Positions 35,314 to 45,476 of a DNA stretch of 64,000 nucleotides are shown in pieces. The stretch is from Streptomyces sp. SAI-135 (GTDB lineage: Bacteria > Actinomycetota > Actinomycetes > Streptomycetales > Streptomycetaceae): assembly GCF_029893805.1 (NCBI RefSeq), contig NZ_JARXYP010000001.1, forward strand, positions 682,001-746,000, in the 5' to 3' direction. Below the pieces are notes generated by a model that did not search any database, was not told where the DNA came from, and saw only the letters and a list, made by a program, of their open reading frames with translations. Position 1 is the stretch's first letter. Every line of letters begins with the position of its first letter. A program made the position numbers and the translations under genes.

Positions 35314-37644
35314 ATGGGTCGATCCGCCCACCGCACCGACGGTGACTCGTTGCCCGCCGAGGTCACTACCTTCGTGGGTCGCCGACATGAGCTGGGCGAA
35401 GCCCGGAAGCTGCTGTCCACGTCGCGGCTGGTGACCCTGACGGGTCCCGGCGGGGTGGGCAAGACCCGGCTTGCGATGCGTATTGGCGATCAGGCACGCC
35501 GTGCATTTCCTGACGGAGTGGTGCTGGTCGAGCTGGCCGAGGTCCGCAGCGCCGAGCTCGTGCCGCACGCTGTCGCCCTGGCTCTGGGCTTTCGCGACGA
35601 ACCCTCCGGCTGGAGTGCTGAGAACCTGGCCGAGCGGCTCGCACACAAGCATCTGCTGCTGGTCCTGGACAACTGTGAGCATGTCATTGTGGCCTGTGCC
35701 CTGCTGATCAGGCGAATCCTGACACGCGCTCCCGAGGTGCATGTCCTCACCACGAGTCGCGAGGCCATGAAGATCGGAGGTGAATACACCTATGCCGTTC
35801 CACCACTCCCTGTCCCCACCTGGAACGTAGATTCCCGAGCTGCCGACCTGGCGCAGTACGACGGCGTGCGGTTGTTTCTGGACCGGGCGCAGGCCCGAGC
35901 ACCAGGCTTTGTCATGACCGAGAGAAACGCGCCGCACGTCGCTCAAATCTGTCGCCGCCTCGACGGAATCCCCTTGGCGATCGAACTGGCCGCCGACCGC
36001 GTACGCGCCCTCCCCGTCGAACAGATCAATGCACGCCTCAGCTCCCGGCTGCGGTTGCTGACGACCGGCGATCGCAGCGCCTCCGCACGTCACCAGACCC
36101 TGCTCGCTTCCATCACGTGGAGTTATGACCTCTGCTCGCAGCTGGAGCAGCTCATGTGGGCGCGCCTGTCGGTGTTTCCGAGCAGCTTCGTCGTCTCCGC
36201 CGTGGAGTCTGTCTGCACCGGCGACGCCTTGGCCGCGGACGACGTCGTCGACCTGCTGACAGAACTCGTCGAGAAATCCATCCTGACGCGAGAGGAGGAT
36301 GCCGGCCCCGAGGCCCGGTACCGGATGCTCGGCACCCTGCGCGAGTTCGGTCACGAACGGCTCGTCGAGTCGGGCGGAAGCAGCTCTGTCCAGGAACGGC
36401 TGGTTGTGTGGTCCGCGGGCCTGGCGAGGCGATATCGCGAGGGCTGGTTCGGACCGGGCCAGCAGGAGTGGTCATCTCGCCTGCGCACTGAACACCAGAA
36501 CGTCGCATCCGCGCTGGGCTTCGCCCTGGACGCACGGGACCCGGCTCAGGCGATGAGCATCGCGTCCGACCTCAATCTTTACTGGGTGACGGCCGGCCTG
36601 CTGTCAGAAGGGCGCCACTGGCTGCGGCGCGGCGTCGAGGAGTCCGAGCCGGGCACCCCAGGTCGAGCCACCGCCATGCGCTGGCTCGCCTACTTCTCCT
36701 TCTACTTGGGGGACGCCGACCTCGTGCCTCAGCTCGTCGCCGACGCGATGAGTGAGCTCGGGCCCGAGCCCGCCCCCGGCGATCTGGCATACCTACGGTT
36801 CGTCGAGGGAATGGCCCAGCTCGCCGAGAGCGATCCGCACGGGGCACAGGCGCCGCTCGACCAGGCCCTCCGCCTGTTCGCGTCCACTGACGACGACGTC
36901 GGAAAGGCACATGTCCTCCTTGGCTACGGCCTCACTCAGTGGTTGTGCGGGGATCTCGCGTCGGCAAAGGCACTCCTCCAGGAATGTATGCGGCTCACCG
37001 GGCAACACGTGGAGAGCACGTTGCATTCAAGTGCCCTGATGAACCTCGGCATGGTCGTCTGGGACGCAGGCGAGCCAGCCGCGGCCGAGGCCATGGTGCT
37101 CGAAGCCCTTCAGCTCAAGGTGCACGACGAGGAGCTGATCGGTCAGGCGATGTGCCTGGACGCGCTGGCCTGGTTCAGTGTCAGCCAGGATCCTCAGCGT
37201 GCGGCCACCCTGGCCGGATGCGCCGAGACCGCGTGGCGGCGCAGCGGGGCCTCCATCGAGACCGTCAGCGCCTTGAGCAAGTTCCGCGATGCCTCGCTGG
37301 AGCAGTTGCGCGCCAAGTTCCCTGATCGCGTCCTGGCCTCGCTGATGGCCTCGGGTGCAGAGCTGTCGTCAGCTCAGGCACTGGCCTACGCCACGGGCAT
37401 GCAAGAGCGTGGCACAGGGAGCGGCGACCACGCCGAGGTGTTCCGTCCCCTGACCAACCGTGAGTGGCAGGTGGCGCAGCAAATCGCCGACGGGCTCGGG
37501 AATCGGCAGATTGCGGGCCGCCTCGCCATCTCGCCGCGTACCGTGGATGCCCACGTCGCTCACATCCTCGAAAAGCTCGCCTTCAGCAGTCGGGCCCAGG
37601 TCGCTGCCTGGGTGGCAGAACGGCAACGCGAGCCACGCGGCTGA
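35314..37644 (+). CDS. LAL-like regulator: AAA-type ATPase with C-terminal LuxR HTH
   Basis: About 776 residues. The N-terminal NTPase has Walker A TGPGGVGKTRLA (about 43-54) and a sensor-like LLLVLDNCEHVI; a central helical, TPR-like region follows; the C-terminal LuxR HTH is LTNREWQVAQQIADGLGNRQ ... SPRTVDAHVAHILEKL (about 713-750). ATG 35314 lies six bases after TACGAT, which could be a -10 box of a leaderless message. In-frame ATG 35278 and others upstream are possible. Its targets are unknown; neighbours suggest the catabolic operons or the divergent SGNH gene. Confidence 0.9.
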   Translation: MGRSAHRTDGDSLPAEVTTFVGRRHELGEARKLLSTSRLVTLTGPGGVGKTRLAMRIGDQARRAFPDGVVLVELAEVRSAELVPHAVALALGFRDEPSGWSAENLAERLAHKHLLLVLDNCEHVIVACALLIRRILTRAPEVHVLTTSREAMKIGGEYTYAVPPLPVPTWNVDSRAADLAQYDGVRLFLDRAQARAPGFVMTERNAPHVAQICRRLDGIPLAIELAADRVRALPVEQINARLSSRLRLLTTGDRSASARHQTLLASITWSYDLCSQLEQLMWARLSVFPSSFVVSAVESVCTGDALAADDVVDLLTELVEKSILTREEDAGPEARYRMLGTLREFGHERLVESGGSSSVQERLVVWSAGLARRYREGWFGPGQQEWSSRLRTEHQNVASALGFALDARDPAQAMSIASDLNLYWVTAGLLSEGRHWLRRGVEESEPGTPGRATAMRWLAYFSFYLGDADLVPQLVADAMSELGPEPAPGDLAYLRFVEGMAQLAESDPHGAQAPLDQALRLFASTDDDVGKAHVLLGYGLTQWLCGDLASAKALLQECMRLTGQHVESTLHSSALMNLGMVVWDAGEPAAAEAMVLEALQLKVHDEELIGQAMCLDALAWFSVSQDPQRAATLAGCAETAWRRSGASIETVSALSKFRDASLEQLRAKFPDRVLASLMASGAELSSAQALAYATGMQERGTGSGDHAEVFRPLTNREWQVAQQIADGLGNRQIAGRLAISPRTVDAHVAHILEKLAFSSRAQVAAWVAERQREPRG

Positions 37645-37690
37645 CGGCCTGCTACTGCGCCCAACCGCATCCACTGCGCTGACATATGCT

Positions 37691-37706
37691 GTATCGGACA
37701 CGATAC
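37691..37706. promoter_or_regulatory. GntR operator upstream of its own gene
   Basis: GTATCGGACACGATAC is a perfect inverted repeat (GTATCG-N4-CGATAC) 28 bases before the GntR start at 37735. Its GATAC/GTATC halves recur at 46827-46845, 48356-48368 and 63093-63104. Confidence 0.62.
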
Positions 37707-37734
37707 GTGAAGTCGTCTGGAGGGTGTGTGTTCG

Positions 37735-38424
37735 ATGATCGAGCGACCTGAGAACCTGACCGATCTCGTTTTCGCCGCGATTCGCAAGCGAATGATCGAT
37801 GCGAGCCTGCCGCCGGGCAGCTCGGTCAGTGAGGCGATGCTTTCCAAGGACCTGAAAGTCAGCAAGACCCCGGTCCGCGAAGCGCTGCTGCAGATGCGCC
37901 AGATCGGCCTGGTGGCACCGTCGGGTCGTGGTCTGCGCGTCGTGGTGCCGACCGCTCGCATCATCCGCGACGCCTTCGAGATGCGTGCGGGCCTTGAGGC
38001 GGCGGCCGCACGCTACGCCGCGGACCGCGCCACCCGGGAGCAGAAGAACGAGCTGGTGGAGCTCGCGCAGGCCTCCGCCGGGGTGGCCGATGATTTCGAA
38101 GCATTCCGTGATGCGGACACCGCTTTTCACCAGGCCGTCGCTGCGGCCGCGGACAACGCGATGCTGCACAAAGCGGTGGAGGACGCCGTGGTGCTCACGC
38201 AGGTTCTGCGCCAGCGGGACGTGCACGTCGAGCGGGATTTCGCTCCGGACAGCAGGGAGCACATCAGAATCGCGCAGGCCATCAAGTCCGGTGACAGTGC
38301 GGCTGCTGCTGACCGCCTCTCCGAGCACATTCTGCGGATCATGGAGCAACTGCTCGAAGCCTTCGGAGGGAAGGCGACCAGTGCGCGTGGGCTTCGCCCC
38401 GCTGGGCTGCGCTCGCCCGCCTGA
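37735..38424 (+). CDS. GntR family regulator (FCD domain)
   Basis: 229 residues. The winged helix is VFAAIRKRMIDASLPPGSSV ... SKDLKVSKTPVREALLQMRQ and the FCD effector domain follows with the metal-binding His residues of the family (FHQAVAAAADN, EHIRIAQAI). The protein is a close paralogue of the GntR at 63183: both begin MIERPxNLTDLVFAAIR and share most of the HTH. ATG 37735 lies ten bases after GGAGGG. It probably represses itself and, with its paralogue, genes carrying GATAC-type operators. Confidence 0.93.
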   Translation: MIERPENLTDLVFAAIRKRMIDASLPPGSSVSEAMLSKDLKVSKTPVREALLQMRQIGLVAPSGRGLRVVVPTARIIRDAFEMRAGLEAAAARYAADRATREQKNELVELAQASAGVADDFEAFRDADTAFHQAVAAAADNAMLHKAVEDAVVLTQVLRQRDVHVERDFAPDSREHIRIAQAIKSGDSAAAADRLSEHILRIMEQLLEAFGGKATSARGLRPAGLRSPA

Positions 38425-38431
38425 GTGCTGC

Positions 38432-39355
38432 TCAGAGGAACCCTTCGCCACGCGCCGGACCGTCACGCCACTCGAGAGCGGCTTTGAGGCCGCCCTCTCG
38501 AAGCCGTTGCGAGAAGTCCCGGGCACCGGGCCTCAGCGCTCCGCTGAGCGAGTGCATGGCCCACGCCTGATGGAAGTGGGTTCGCATGCCCATGATCTCG
38601 TAGGCCTGGTTGAGGGACTCCTTGTTGGCGGCGAGCAGTGACGGCGCGATGTGGCTCATCGCGCGCAGCTCACGCATCGTCTGCTCCTCAAGCTCCTCGG
38701 GAGGAAACGACTTGGCGACCCATCCCATGGCTGCCGCTTCGGCGCCCGTCACGCTGTTCCCGGTGAGCTGCAGGTACTTCGCCTGGGCCATGGTCATCTT
38801 CCACGGGAAGTACGGGATGTCGGGCGAGGTCATTCCGCGCACCGGCGGATAGCCGATCTGGGCGTCATCGGCGACGAAGGCGATGTCGCACAGGGACATC
38901 AGCTCGGTCCCTCCGGCAAGGCAATGGCCGTGCACCATGGCGACCACCGGTTTCAGTAGCTCCCAGACGTTCATCCAGTCGCGCAGGCAGCTGCGCGCCC
39001 ACTGGTCGGTCCAGCCGTCGAACTCCTCGGCGTCGATCCACCGTTCGGGTCGGGTTCCGTCGTCCCAGTAGGCCTTGCCCTCTGCCTCTCCGTTCTCCGG
39101 ATCGGGTCGTCGTCCGGTCGACAGGGCATAACCACCGGAGAATGATGGTCCGTTGGCTCGTATCAGGACAACGGTGACGTCATCGTCGCTCTCGGCTCTC
39201 CTGAGCGCGTCAATGAGTTCACGGCGCAGCCGGAACGTGAGCGCGTTGCGCCGTGCAGGCTGGTTCAAGGTCACGGTGGCGATCCGGTCCGCGACGGAGT
39301 AGAGGATCTCCTGATACTCGGCCGCGGCTTCGCCGGCCTTGGAGGGTGTAGTCAT
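38432..39355 (-). CDS. Enoyl-CoA hydratase/isomerase family protein
   Basis: 307 residues. Crotonase fold: RANGPSFSGGYAL forms the first oxyanion strand, and MVHGHCLAGGTELMSLCDIAF carries the second oxyanion Gly and the acidic active-site region. It is longer than classical hydratases owing to an insert after YAL rich in acidic and aromatic residues. The start overlaps the synthetase stop by ATGA, so it is the last gene of the Liv-transporter/synthetase operon. Confidence 0.93.
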   Translation of the reverse strand: MTTPSKAGEAAAEYQEILYSVADRIATVTLNQPARRNALTFRLRRELIDALRRAESDDDVTVVLIRANGPSFSGGYALSTGRRPDPENGEAEGKAYWDDGTRPERWIDAEEFDGWTDQWARSCLRDWMNVWELLKPVVAMVHGHCLAGGTELMSLCDIAFVADDAQIGYPPVRGMTSPDIPYFPWKMTMAQAKYLQLTGNSVTGAEAAAMGWVAKSFPPEELEEQTMRELRAMSHIAPSLLAANKESLNQAYEIMGMRTHFHQAWAMHSLSGALRPGARDFSQRLREGGLKAALEWRDGPARGEGFL

Positions 39356-41082
39356 GGCTGCTCCTCGCGTGCTGCATGCGCTTCGAGCCTGGCCCGGAGC
39401 TCGGACTTGAGTACCTTCCCCGCCGCGTTGCGCGGCAAGGGGCTGGTCAGGACGACCACCACGGCGGGGACCTTGTAGGCAGCGGCTCGCCGGGCGACAT
39501 GGCGCTGGAGTTCTGCCGGCACGATCGCCGACCCGGCTCGCACCTGCACCGCCGCCGCCACCTCTTCGCCGAGGATGTCGTGCGGGATACCGAAGACCCC
39601 GGCGTCGACCACGTCCGGGTGGGTGGCGAGCAGCCCCTCCACCTCGGCGCAGTAGACGTTCTCACCACCGCGCAGGACCACGTCCTTGATCCGGTCGACA
39701 ATCCTCAGGAACCCCTCGCCGTCCACGGACACCAGGTCTCCGGTGGCGAACCAGCCCTCGGCGTCGCAGAAGGATTCGTCCGGCTGGTTCCAGTAGCCCC
39801 TTGCCAGAGTGGCCCCCCGCATCCAGGCCTGGCCGACCTCGCCCGGGCCGGTGTCGGACCCGTCGGCGGCCACCACCCGGATCTGGCTGACCGGAAACGG
39901 CCGCCCGACCGCGTCCGGCCGGTCGAAGAAGTCGGCTGAGGCGATGCCCACCATGGGACCCGTTGTTTCGGTGAGGCCGTAGCCGGTGCTGGCCAGGACC
40001 TCCCGCCGGAACTGGCGCCCGATCCGTTGGATCTGGTTGCCGGGCGTGGGTGCACCACCGGTTCCGATCTGGCGAAGACTCGGCAGCGTCGTACCCCTCG
40101 CCTCAGCCTCGTCGAGCAACTGCCGCACCATCGTGGGGACACCCGCGAAACCATCGAGGCCAAGACTGTCTATGAGGGCTACGGCCGTTGCGGCGTTCCA
40201 TCGGCGCATGAACACCAGGTGATGCCCGCGCCAGGCGGCGACGTAGAGCTTGGGAAGGTTGGAGATGTGAAACAGCGGGCCCCCGACGAGGGCCTGCGCG
40301 GGGGTGCGCACGGGCCGGACCGGTTCCGACCGGGCGCGGTTCGTCGCTGCGTGAAGGGCCCCCTGGTAGAGGATGTTCATGAGTGCGGTGGTGTGGGCAC
40401 GATGTGTCGCGACCACGCCCTTGGGCTGTCCGGTCGTGCCGGAGGTGTACATGATGGTGGCATCGTCGTCGGGCGAGATCGCGGCAGCGAAGGCGCCGAG
40501 GTCGGCGACGGGACCCGCCACGATGTCGTGCCAGGCCAGATCTCCCGAGTGCGCCTTCGGTTCCGCTTCGACCACGGCGCGGAGCGCCGGCAGACCAGAG
40601 CGCTGCTCGCCGACGAGCTGAGCGCGCTCACCGTCGGCGAACAGCAGGCAGGCTCCGCAGTCGGCCAGCGAGCGGGCCAGCTCTTCCCCGTTCCACCAGG
40701 AATTGAGCGGCACGGCTACAGCGCCGAGACTGGTCACGGCCGCGAACGACAGTGCCCATTCGGGGTAGTTGCGCATGGCGATGGCAACGCGGTCGCCCGG
40801 ACGGACTCCGTGATCGACGACCAGGCTTCCCGCGATGCGACTCACCGTGTCGGAGTAGTGCGACCACGTCACCGTGCGGTCCTCGTAGGAGAGGGCCGCG
40901 GTGTCGCCCCACGACGCGGCTCGTCCGAATACCTCGGCCAGCGTCGGGGGCGCGTTCCGGTAGACCGTTGTCGGGACGCCGCGCACCGGCACTGTCGAGG
41001 TCTCGAAGTCAGCACCGGGTGCCACCAACGCGGCCTCGATCGCAGCGCGTGTCCCCACGGTTTCGGTGCGGGCGCCAGTCAC
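39352..41082 (-). CDS. Acyl-CoA synthetase (AMP-forming)
   Basis: 576 residues. The P-loop-like AMP motif is TIMYTSGTTGQPKGV, followed by STGYGLTETTG, the GWFATGDL loop and DRIKDVVLRGGENVYCAEVE; the C-terminal catalytic Lys is in PRNAAGKVLKSELR. It activates a carboxylic acid to its CoA ester. It is coupled to the 84-residue gene upstream and the hydratase downstream by ATGA overlaps. With the Liv importer in the same operon it forms an uptake-and-activation unit. Substrate not determined. Confidence 0.95.
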   Translation of the reverse strand: MTGARTETVGTRAAIEAALVAPGADFETSTVPVRGVPTTVYRNAPPTLAEVFGRAASWGDTAALSYEDRTVTWSHYSDTVSRIAGSLVVDHGVRPGDRVAIAMRNYPEWALSFAAVTSLGAVAVPLNSWWNGEELARSLADCGACLLFADGERAQLVGEQRSGLPALRAVVEAEPKAHSGDLAWHDIVAGPVADLGAFAAAISPDDDATIMYTSGTTGQPKGVVATHRAHTTALMNILYQGALHAATNRARSEPVRPVRTPAQALVGGPLFHISNLPKLYVAAWRGHHLVFMRRWNAATAVALIDSLGLDGFAGVPTMVRQLLDEAEARGTTLPSLRQIGTGGAPTPGNQIQRIGRQFRREVLASTGYGLTETTGPMVGIASADFFDRPDAVGRPFPVSQIRVVAADGSDTGPGEVGQAWMRGATLARGYWNQPDESFCDAEGWFATGDLVSVDGEGFLRIVDRIKDVVLRGGENVYCAEVEGLLATHPDVVDAGVFGIPHDILGEEVAAAVQVRAGSAIVPAELQRHVARRAAAYKVPAVVVVLTSPLPRNAAGKVLKSELRARLEAHAAREEQP

Positions 41083-41333
41083 GGGCCGACCATGGTCACG
41101 GCGACAATGCCACCTGCAAGGCGGCCACCGGACTTCTCGACGACCGACAGCGGTTCGGCGACCGGGTCCAGCGCATCCGGCGCCAAGGATGCTGGCGGTG
41201 CGATCGGCTCCCTGCGGGTGGCGATGCTCTCGGAAATGAGCGTGCTCCTCACTCTCGGGTCGAGTGGCAACCAGATTTCCCCGGATCTGCCGATCGGGCC
41301 AGTGTTCGGTTCCGTCGGACTGAACGTCCGCAT
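41079..41333 (-). CDS. Small conserved-position hypothetical protein
   Basis: 84 residues of no family I recognise, ending SGGRLAGGIVAVTMVGP. It begins two bases after the flavin reductase stop and its own stop overlaps the synthetase start by ATGA, which argues that it is translated. The start codon is ATG; no strong ribosome site is visible, so it may rely on coupling. It could be a small accessory protein or the remnant of a larger gene. Confidence 0.55.
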   Translation of the reverse strand: MRTFSPTEPNTGPIGRSGEIWLPLDPRVRSTLISESIATRREPIAPPASLAPDALDPVAEPLSVVEKSGGRLAGGIVAVTMVGP

Positions 41334-41335
41334 GT

Positions 41336-41869
41336 TCAGGTGATGTCGGCCTCGCCGAGCGGGCTCAGAGTGGCGAAGGCGCTCTCGTGAAAGACGAGCG
41401 GTGAGACGTCGTAGGAGAGGCTGAGTGCCCGGATCCGGAGCAGCACCATGGTGTGGTCTCCAGCCGGTGTCTCACTTTCGAGTACGCAGTCGAAGCGCGA
41501 TACCGAGTTGGCCAGGAACACCGCGCCGCCTTCTGTGACGTTGCCGAGATCGATGTTCGTGAAGCGGTCCCCCTCGCGCGCCGCCAGCTGGCGGGCCTCG
41601 AGCTGCTGGTCGGAGGCGAGCACGCTGACACCGAGTGAGGGAAGTTCACGGAGCACCGCCCAGGTCCGCGAGCTGTTCTGAACCGCCACACCGATCAGCG
41701 GCGGGTCGAGCGAGACCGGGATGAAGGCGCTGATGGCCATCCCGACCGTCTCCCCCTCGGGTGTCGTGCCGCACAGCGCCACGACACCACTCGGAAAGGT
41801 GCCGAACGTACGACGCAGTACCTCGGGGGTCGGATGCGTGTCGTTGATGTAGGGCGTGTCCCGGGTCAT
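41336..41869 (-). CDS. Flavin reductase-like domain protein
   Basis: 177 residues. The FMN-binding split-barrel pattern is clear: LRRTFGTFPSGVVALCG, VGMAISAFIPVSLDPPLIGV and VSVLASDQQLEARQLA. Such proteins supply reduced flavin to two-component monooxygenases. I start at ATG 41869 with AGGAG seven bases upstream; ATG 41884 overlaps the livF-like stop and is an alternative. No obvious oxygenase component is in the same operon; the LLM proteins at 56302 and 57761 are possible partners. Confidence 0.9.
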   Translation of the reverse strand: MTRDTPYINDTHPTPEVLRRTFGTFPSGVVALCGTTPEGETVGMAISAFIPVSLDPPLIGVAVQNSSRTWAVLRELPSLGVSVLASDQQLEARQLAAREGDRFTNIDLGNVTEGGAVFLANSVSRFDCVLESETPAGDHTMVLLRIRALSLSYDVSPLVFHESAFATLSPLGEADIT

Positions 41870-41880
41870 CTCCGAGCTCC

Positions 41881-42621
41881 TCATACCAGTCCCTCGGCAA
41901 TCGCCGCGTCGATGCTTGGCTTCTCACCCAAGTAACTCGCCTCCAACAGCTCCGCGTCCCGCCGGAGCTCGGAGGCTGTGCCTTCCGCGACCACCGAACC
42001 GTGAGCCATCACGTATCCGCGGTCGGCGACCGTCAGCGCGGCGAGGATGTGCTGCTCGACCAGGAGCACACCCATCCCCCGATCGTCGGCGATGCTCCTG
42101 ACGATCGGGAGCAGTCGCTCGACGATGATCGGGGCGAGCCCCAGGCTCATCTCGTCGAGAAGGATCACCTGCGGGTCGGCGACCAGGGCGCCTGCGAGAG
42201 CCAGCATCTGCTGTTCACCGCCGGACAGCAGTCCGGCGCGCCTGCCCATCAAGCCGGCGAGCACGGGGAAGTGACCGAGAACGTCATCGATGGAGACGCC
42301 TGAGCGGCGGTGTCGCCGGAGGCGGAGATTCTCCGCGACGGTCAACCGGTAGAACAATCCGCGCCCTTCGGGCACGAGAGCGAGTCCGCGGCGTGCCACG
42401 ACGTGGGCGGCCGCGGGGGCCGGTTTGCTACCGACGTGCACGGCACCGCCCAGTTTCGGCAGGGCACCGGCGATGGTCAGCAGGCTGGTCGTCTTGCCGG
42501 CTCCGTTGGCTCCCAGGAGACACACGACCTCTCCCGCCGCGACGGTCAGGTTGAGGTCGCGGACGACGGGCAGCTTCCCGTAGCCACAGGTGAGATCTTG
42601 GGTTTCGATGAGTGCAGTCAT
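41881..42621 (-). CDS. ABC transporter ATP-binding protein, LivF type
   Basis: 246 residues. Walker A is [17 protein letters not shown], the signature [17 protein letters not shown], Walker [21 protein letters not shown], and the H-loop LLVEQHI. The pattern is that of the LivF subunit of branched-chain amino acid-type importers, a class also used for aromatic acids, ureas and other organic acids. It overlaps the large LivHMG fusion gene by four bases. Confidence 0.95.
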   Translation of the reverse strand: MTALIETQDLTCGYGKLPVVRDLNLTVAAGEVVCLLGANGAGKTTSLLTIAGALPKLGGAVHVGSKPAPAAAHVVARRGLALVPEGRGLFYRLTVAENLRLRRHRRSGVSIDDVLGHFPVLAGLMGRRAGLLSGGEQQMLALAGALVADPQVILLDEMSLGLAPIIVERLLPIVRSIADDRGMGVLLVEQHILAALTVADRGYVMAHGSVVAEGTASELRRDAELLEASYLGEKPSIDAAIAEGLV

Positions 42622-45437
42622 GATCCCACCTCTTCCTTTCCGACGGGGGCGTCGTCTGCCTCTTCTGTCGTCTCGAATGACTGGTTGCCCAGGTAGGACT
42701 TGAGGACGAGTGGATCGGTGCGCACCGCTTCAGGGGTGCCGGTAGCGATCTGCTTGCCGAATTCGATGACGTAGACGCGGTCGCAGACGCTCATCACCAA
42801 GTGCATGTCGTGGTCGATGAGCAGGCAGCCGACACCGGTGGCCGCGATCCGCCGCAACTGGTCGCCGAAGGCGAGGCTCTCGGTACTGTCCAAGCCGGCG
42901 GCCGGCTCGTCCAGCAGCAGCACCTGCGGTTCCATGGCCAGTGCCCGCGCCATGCCCACCGCCTTCTGCCTGCCGAGCGGCAATTCGGAAGGTTTGCGAT
43001 CTGCGACGTCGGTCAGCGACATGAGGGCCAGAGCCCGCTCGACCGGAGCAGACGCCGGGGTGGTGGGCCGCACGCTGTCGCGGAGCATGCCCAGGGCTTC
43101 GTTGCCCGTCTCATTGGCGACGCGCACGTTGTCGCCGACTGTGAGGTCCTCGAAGAGTTCACTGGCCTGCCATGTCCTGACCAGGCCACGTCGCGCGCGT
43201 TCGTGCGCCGGCTGCTGGTCGAGGCGGTCCCCTGCCAGGTCCACCTCTCCAGAGCTGCGGGTGAATCCCGTCAGGGCGTCGACGAAGCTCGTCTTGCCGG
43301 CGCCGTTGGGACCGATGAGACCGACGATCTCACCGGCACGCACCTCGATGTGCACGTCGGACACTGCTTCGACACCGCCGTACCTGACCGTGACACCCCG
43401 AGCGGAGAGCGATACGTCTCCGATCTGCCGGGGGGTCTCCGCCATGGCCGGGCTGCTGTCGGACTCGACGGACTGTGCCATGGGCTTCGCCGGGGACTTG
43501 TGAGGCGCCAGACGGGCCCGTGCCTTCTCGTAGTCCGACCGGGTCTTGCCCGCGATGCCGATCGGGTTGAACAGGACCGTGAGGATGAGCGAAATGCCCG
43601 TGATCAGCATGTAGTAGCTGCCCAGGTGGAGATTGCGGTCCATGAACACATAGACGATGCCGAGGCTCGCCGACACCCCGGCGAGGGCGGCGCCACTGAC
43701 GCTGGTGATACCCGACAGGTACGCCACTGCGAGAAACGAAAGACCGATGAACACCCCGAAGGAATCCGCCGACAGCTGACCACGGCTGTAGCCGATGAGG
43801 CCGCCGCCCAGGCCCGCCAAGAAAGAGGAGGCCGCGAACGCTGCGAGCTTGACTCTCGGAACATTGATGCCGATGGCTGCGGCGGCTCGCTCGTTCGACC
43901 GGATCGCCAGCATTGTCCTGCCGGTGCCTGCCCGCATGAGATTACCGACGCAGATGGACGCCACCACCACGATGACGAGGACCATGACACCGAAGGGCAG
44001 CCGCGCGATGTCCTGGCCACCGCGCACCGAGAGGTTCCACCCGAAGAGAACCGGGTCGGGAATGAGGTTCGCCGTCGCCGAGACGATCTTCGGGTTGGCC
44101 AGCACGAAGTCCTGGAGCGTGAGCGCGGCCGCCAGCGTCACCACGGCAAGTTGGGCACCGCGGATGCGCAGCGCCGGGATGCCGACGAAGACTCCCGCGA
44201 CGGCCGCGAGAGCCGCCGCGATGAACAGCGACAAGGGGAACGGCACCGAGTCACCGAGCTTGGACAGGACGATGCCGGCGACTCCTGCGAATGCCGCCTG
44301 TGCGAGAGAGATCTGACCGAGCAGTCCGGTCAGCAGCACCAGGGAGAGTGCTATCAGTGACACGGCCAGGCTGGTGATGACACCGAAACGGTAGGTACCG
44401 GACGTCAGGGCGAGGGCGGCAAGTCCGACGGCCGACCACACCGCCACCATATGAGGACGGTTGCGTGGGACCAGCACGGCCGGAAGCGAGGACCTGACGT
44501 CGTCTCCACGGGTGGGAATCGCGCGGCCCAGCACGAAGAGGGCTACCACGATCACCAGGAAGGGCACCACGTTGGTGAGCCCCTGCTTGGCCCACTCCGG
44601 CCACCAGTCCTTGGTCTGGCTGAGGTACTGGAGAATGGACTGGACCACACCGAGCGTCAAGGCTCCGACGAGGCCGACCGTGAGCGAGCTCAACCGGGCG
44701 ACGAGCGCACCTGCCAGCGCAGGGACCACCAGCAGCGGCATGGTCGAGGGGGAAAGGGTTCCCGTGGCGGGTCCGGCCAGCACCAGGATCAGGGCGGTGA
44801 ACATGGAGGAGACCGTCCAGGTGACCAGACCGGTGACCGTGGGCGACAGCCTGGCGAACCCGGCCGCCCGCTCGTTCTCCGCGGAGGCCTGGATGGCCAG
44901 ACCCATCCGGGACTTGCGGAACCAGAGGGCCAGCCCGACCGACAGCGCCACGGCGATGCCGACGAGCCAGAGCCGGTCCTTGGCGACGTTGACGCCGGCC
45001 ATTTCCACTGCGCCCTGTGGGAGGGTTACCGATCGCAGCAGCGGAACCGTCCCGTACTTGAGCCCTACGACGGCCTGCAGTGTGAGCAGGATCCCGACGG
45101 CGGCGACCACCTTCGCCAGGGGAGGTGCTTTGCGCAGCGGCCTGGAGACCGCCAACTCGGTCAAGGCACCCAGGAGTCCGGCAACCGCCACCGCGATCGC
45201 GACGGCCAGCCAGGTGGGCGTATCCCCGACGTCGAACGAAGGAAGCCATGGCACCGGCAGTGTCAGTCTTCCTTGCTGCAGCTCCTCGTAGACGTACATG
45301 GGTACCGCGGCCATCGCCGCGGCCGCGAAGTTGATCATGCCTGTGCCCTGGTACGTCAGAACGACCCCGAGCGTCAGAGCGGCATACACCGCTCCGACAC
45401 CCAGGCCGAGCACGAGGAAGAGGAGGATTTCGCTCAC
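42618..45437 (-). CDS. Triple fusion LivH-LivM permeases plus LivG ATPase
   Basis: 939 residues in one frame. About 1-300 is a LivH-type permease ([20 protein letters not shown] at the start); about 325-640 is a LivM-type permease ([20 protein letters not shown] and [20 protein letters not shown]); after a charged linker (about 640-670) comes a LivG-type ATPase with [18 protein letters not shown] and [18 protein letters not shown]. The ABC signature is altered to [15 protein letters not shown]. These are normally three proteins; I see no internal stop or frameshift. The fusion would fix permease and ATPase stoichiometry. Confidence 0.93.
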   Translation of the reverse strand: MSEILLFLVLGLGVGAVYAALTLGVVLTYQGTGMINFAAAAMAAVPMYVYEELQQGRLTLPVPWLPSFDVGDTPTWLAVAIAVAVAGLLGALTELAVSRPLRKAPPLAKVVAAVGILLTLQAVVGLKYGTVPLLRSVTLPQGAVEMAGVNVAKDRLWLVGIAVALSVGLALWFRKSRMGLAIQASAENERAAGFARLSPTVTGLVTWTVSSMFTALILVLAGPATGTLSPSTMPLLVVPALAGALVARLSSLTVGLVGALTLGVVQSILQYLSQTKDWWPEWAKQGLTNVVPFLVIVVALFVLGRAIPTRGDDVRSSLPAVLVPRNRPHMVAVWSAVGLAALALTSGTYRFGVITSLAVSLIALSLVLLTGLLGQISLAQAAFAGVAGIVLSKLGDSVPFPLSLFIAAALAAVAGVFVGIPALRIRGAQLAVVTLAAALTLQDFVLANPKIVSATANLIPDPVLFGWNLSVRGGQDIARLPFGVMVLVIVVVASICVGNLMRAGTGRTMLAIRSNERAAAAIGINVPRVKLAAFAASSFLAGLGGGLIGYSRGQLSADSFGVFIGLSFLAVAYLSGITSVSGAALAGVSASLGIVYVFMDRNLHLGSYYMLITGISLILTVLFNPIGIAGKTRSDYEKARARLAPHKSPAKPMAQSVESDSSPAMAETPRQIGDVSLSARGVTVRYGGVEAVSDVHIEVRAGEIVGLIGPNGAGKTSFVDALTGFTRSSGEVDLAGDRLDQQPAHERARRGLVRTWQASELFEDLTVGDNVRVANETGNEALGMLRDSVRPTTPASAPVERALALMSLTDVADRKPSELPLGRQKAVGMARALAMEPQVLLLDEPAAGLDSTESLAFGDQLRRIAATGVGCLLIDHDMHLVMSVCDRVYVIEFGKQIATGTPEAVRTDPLVLKSYLGNQSFETTEEADDAPVGKEEVGS

Positions 45438-45476
45438 TGTGTGGCTCTCGCCTTCTCGCTCGAAGGACCTGTCCCG

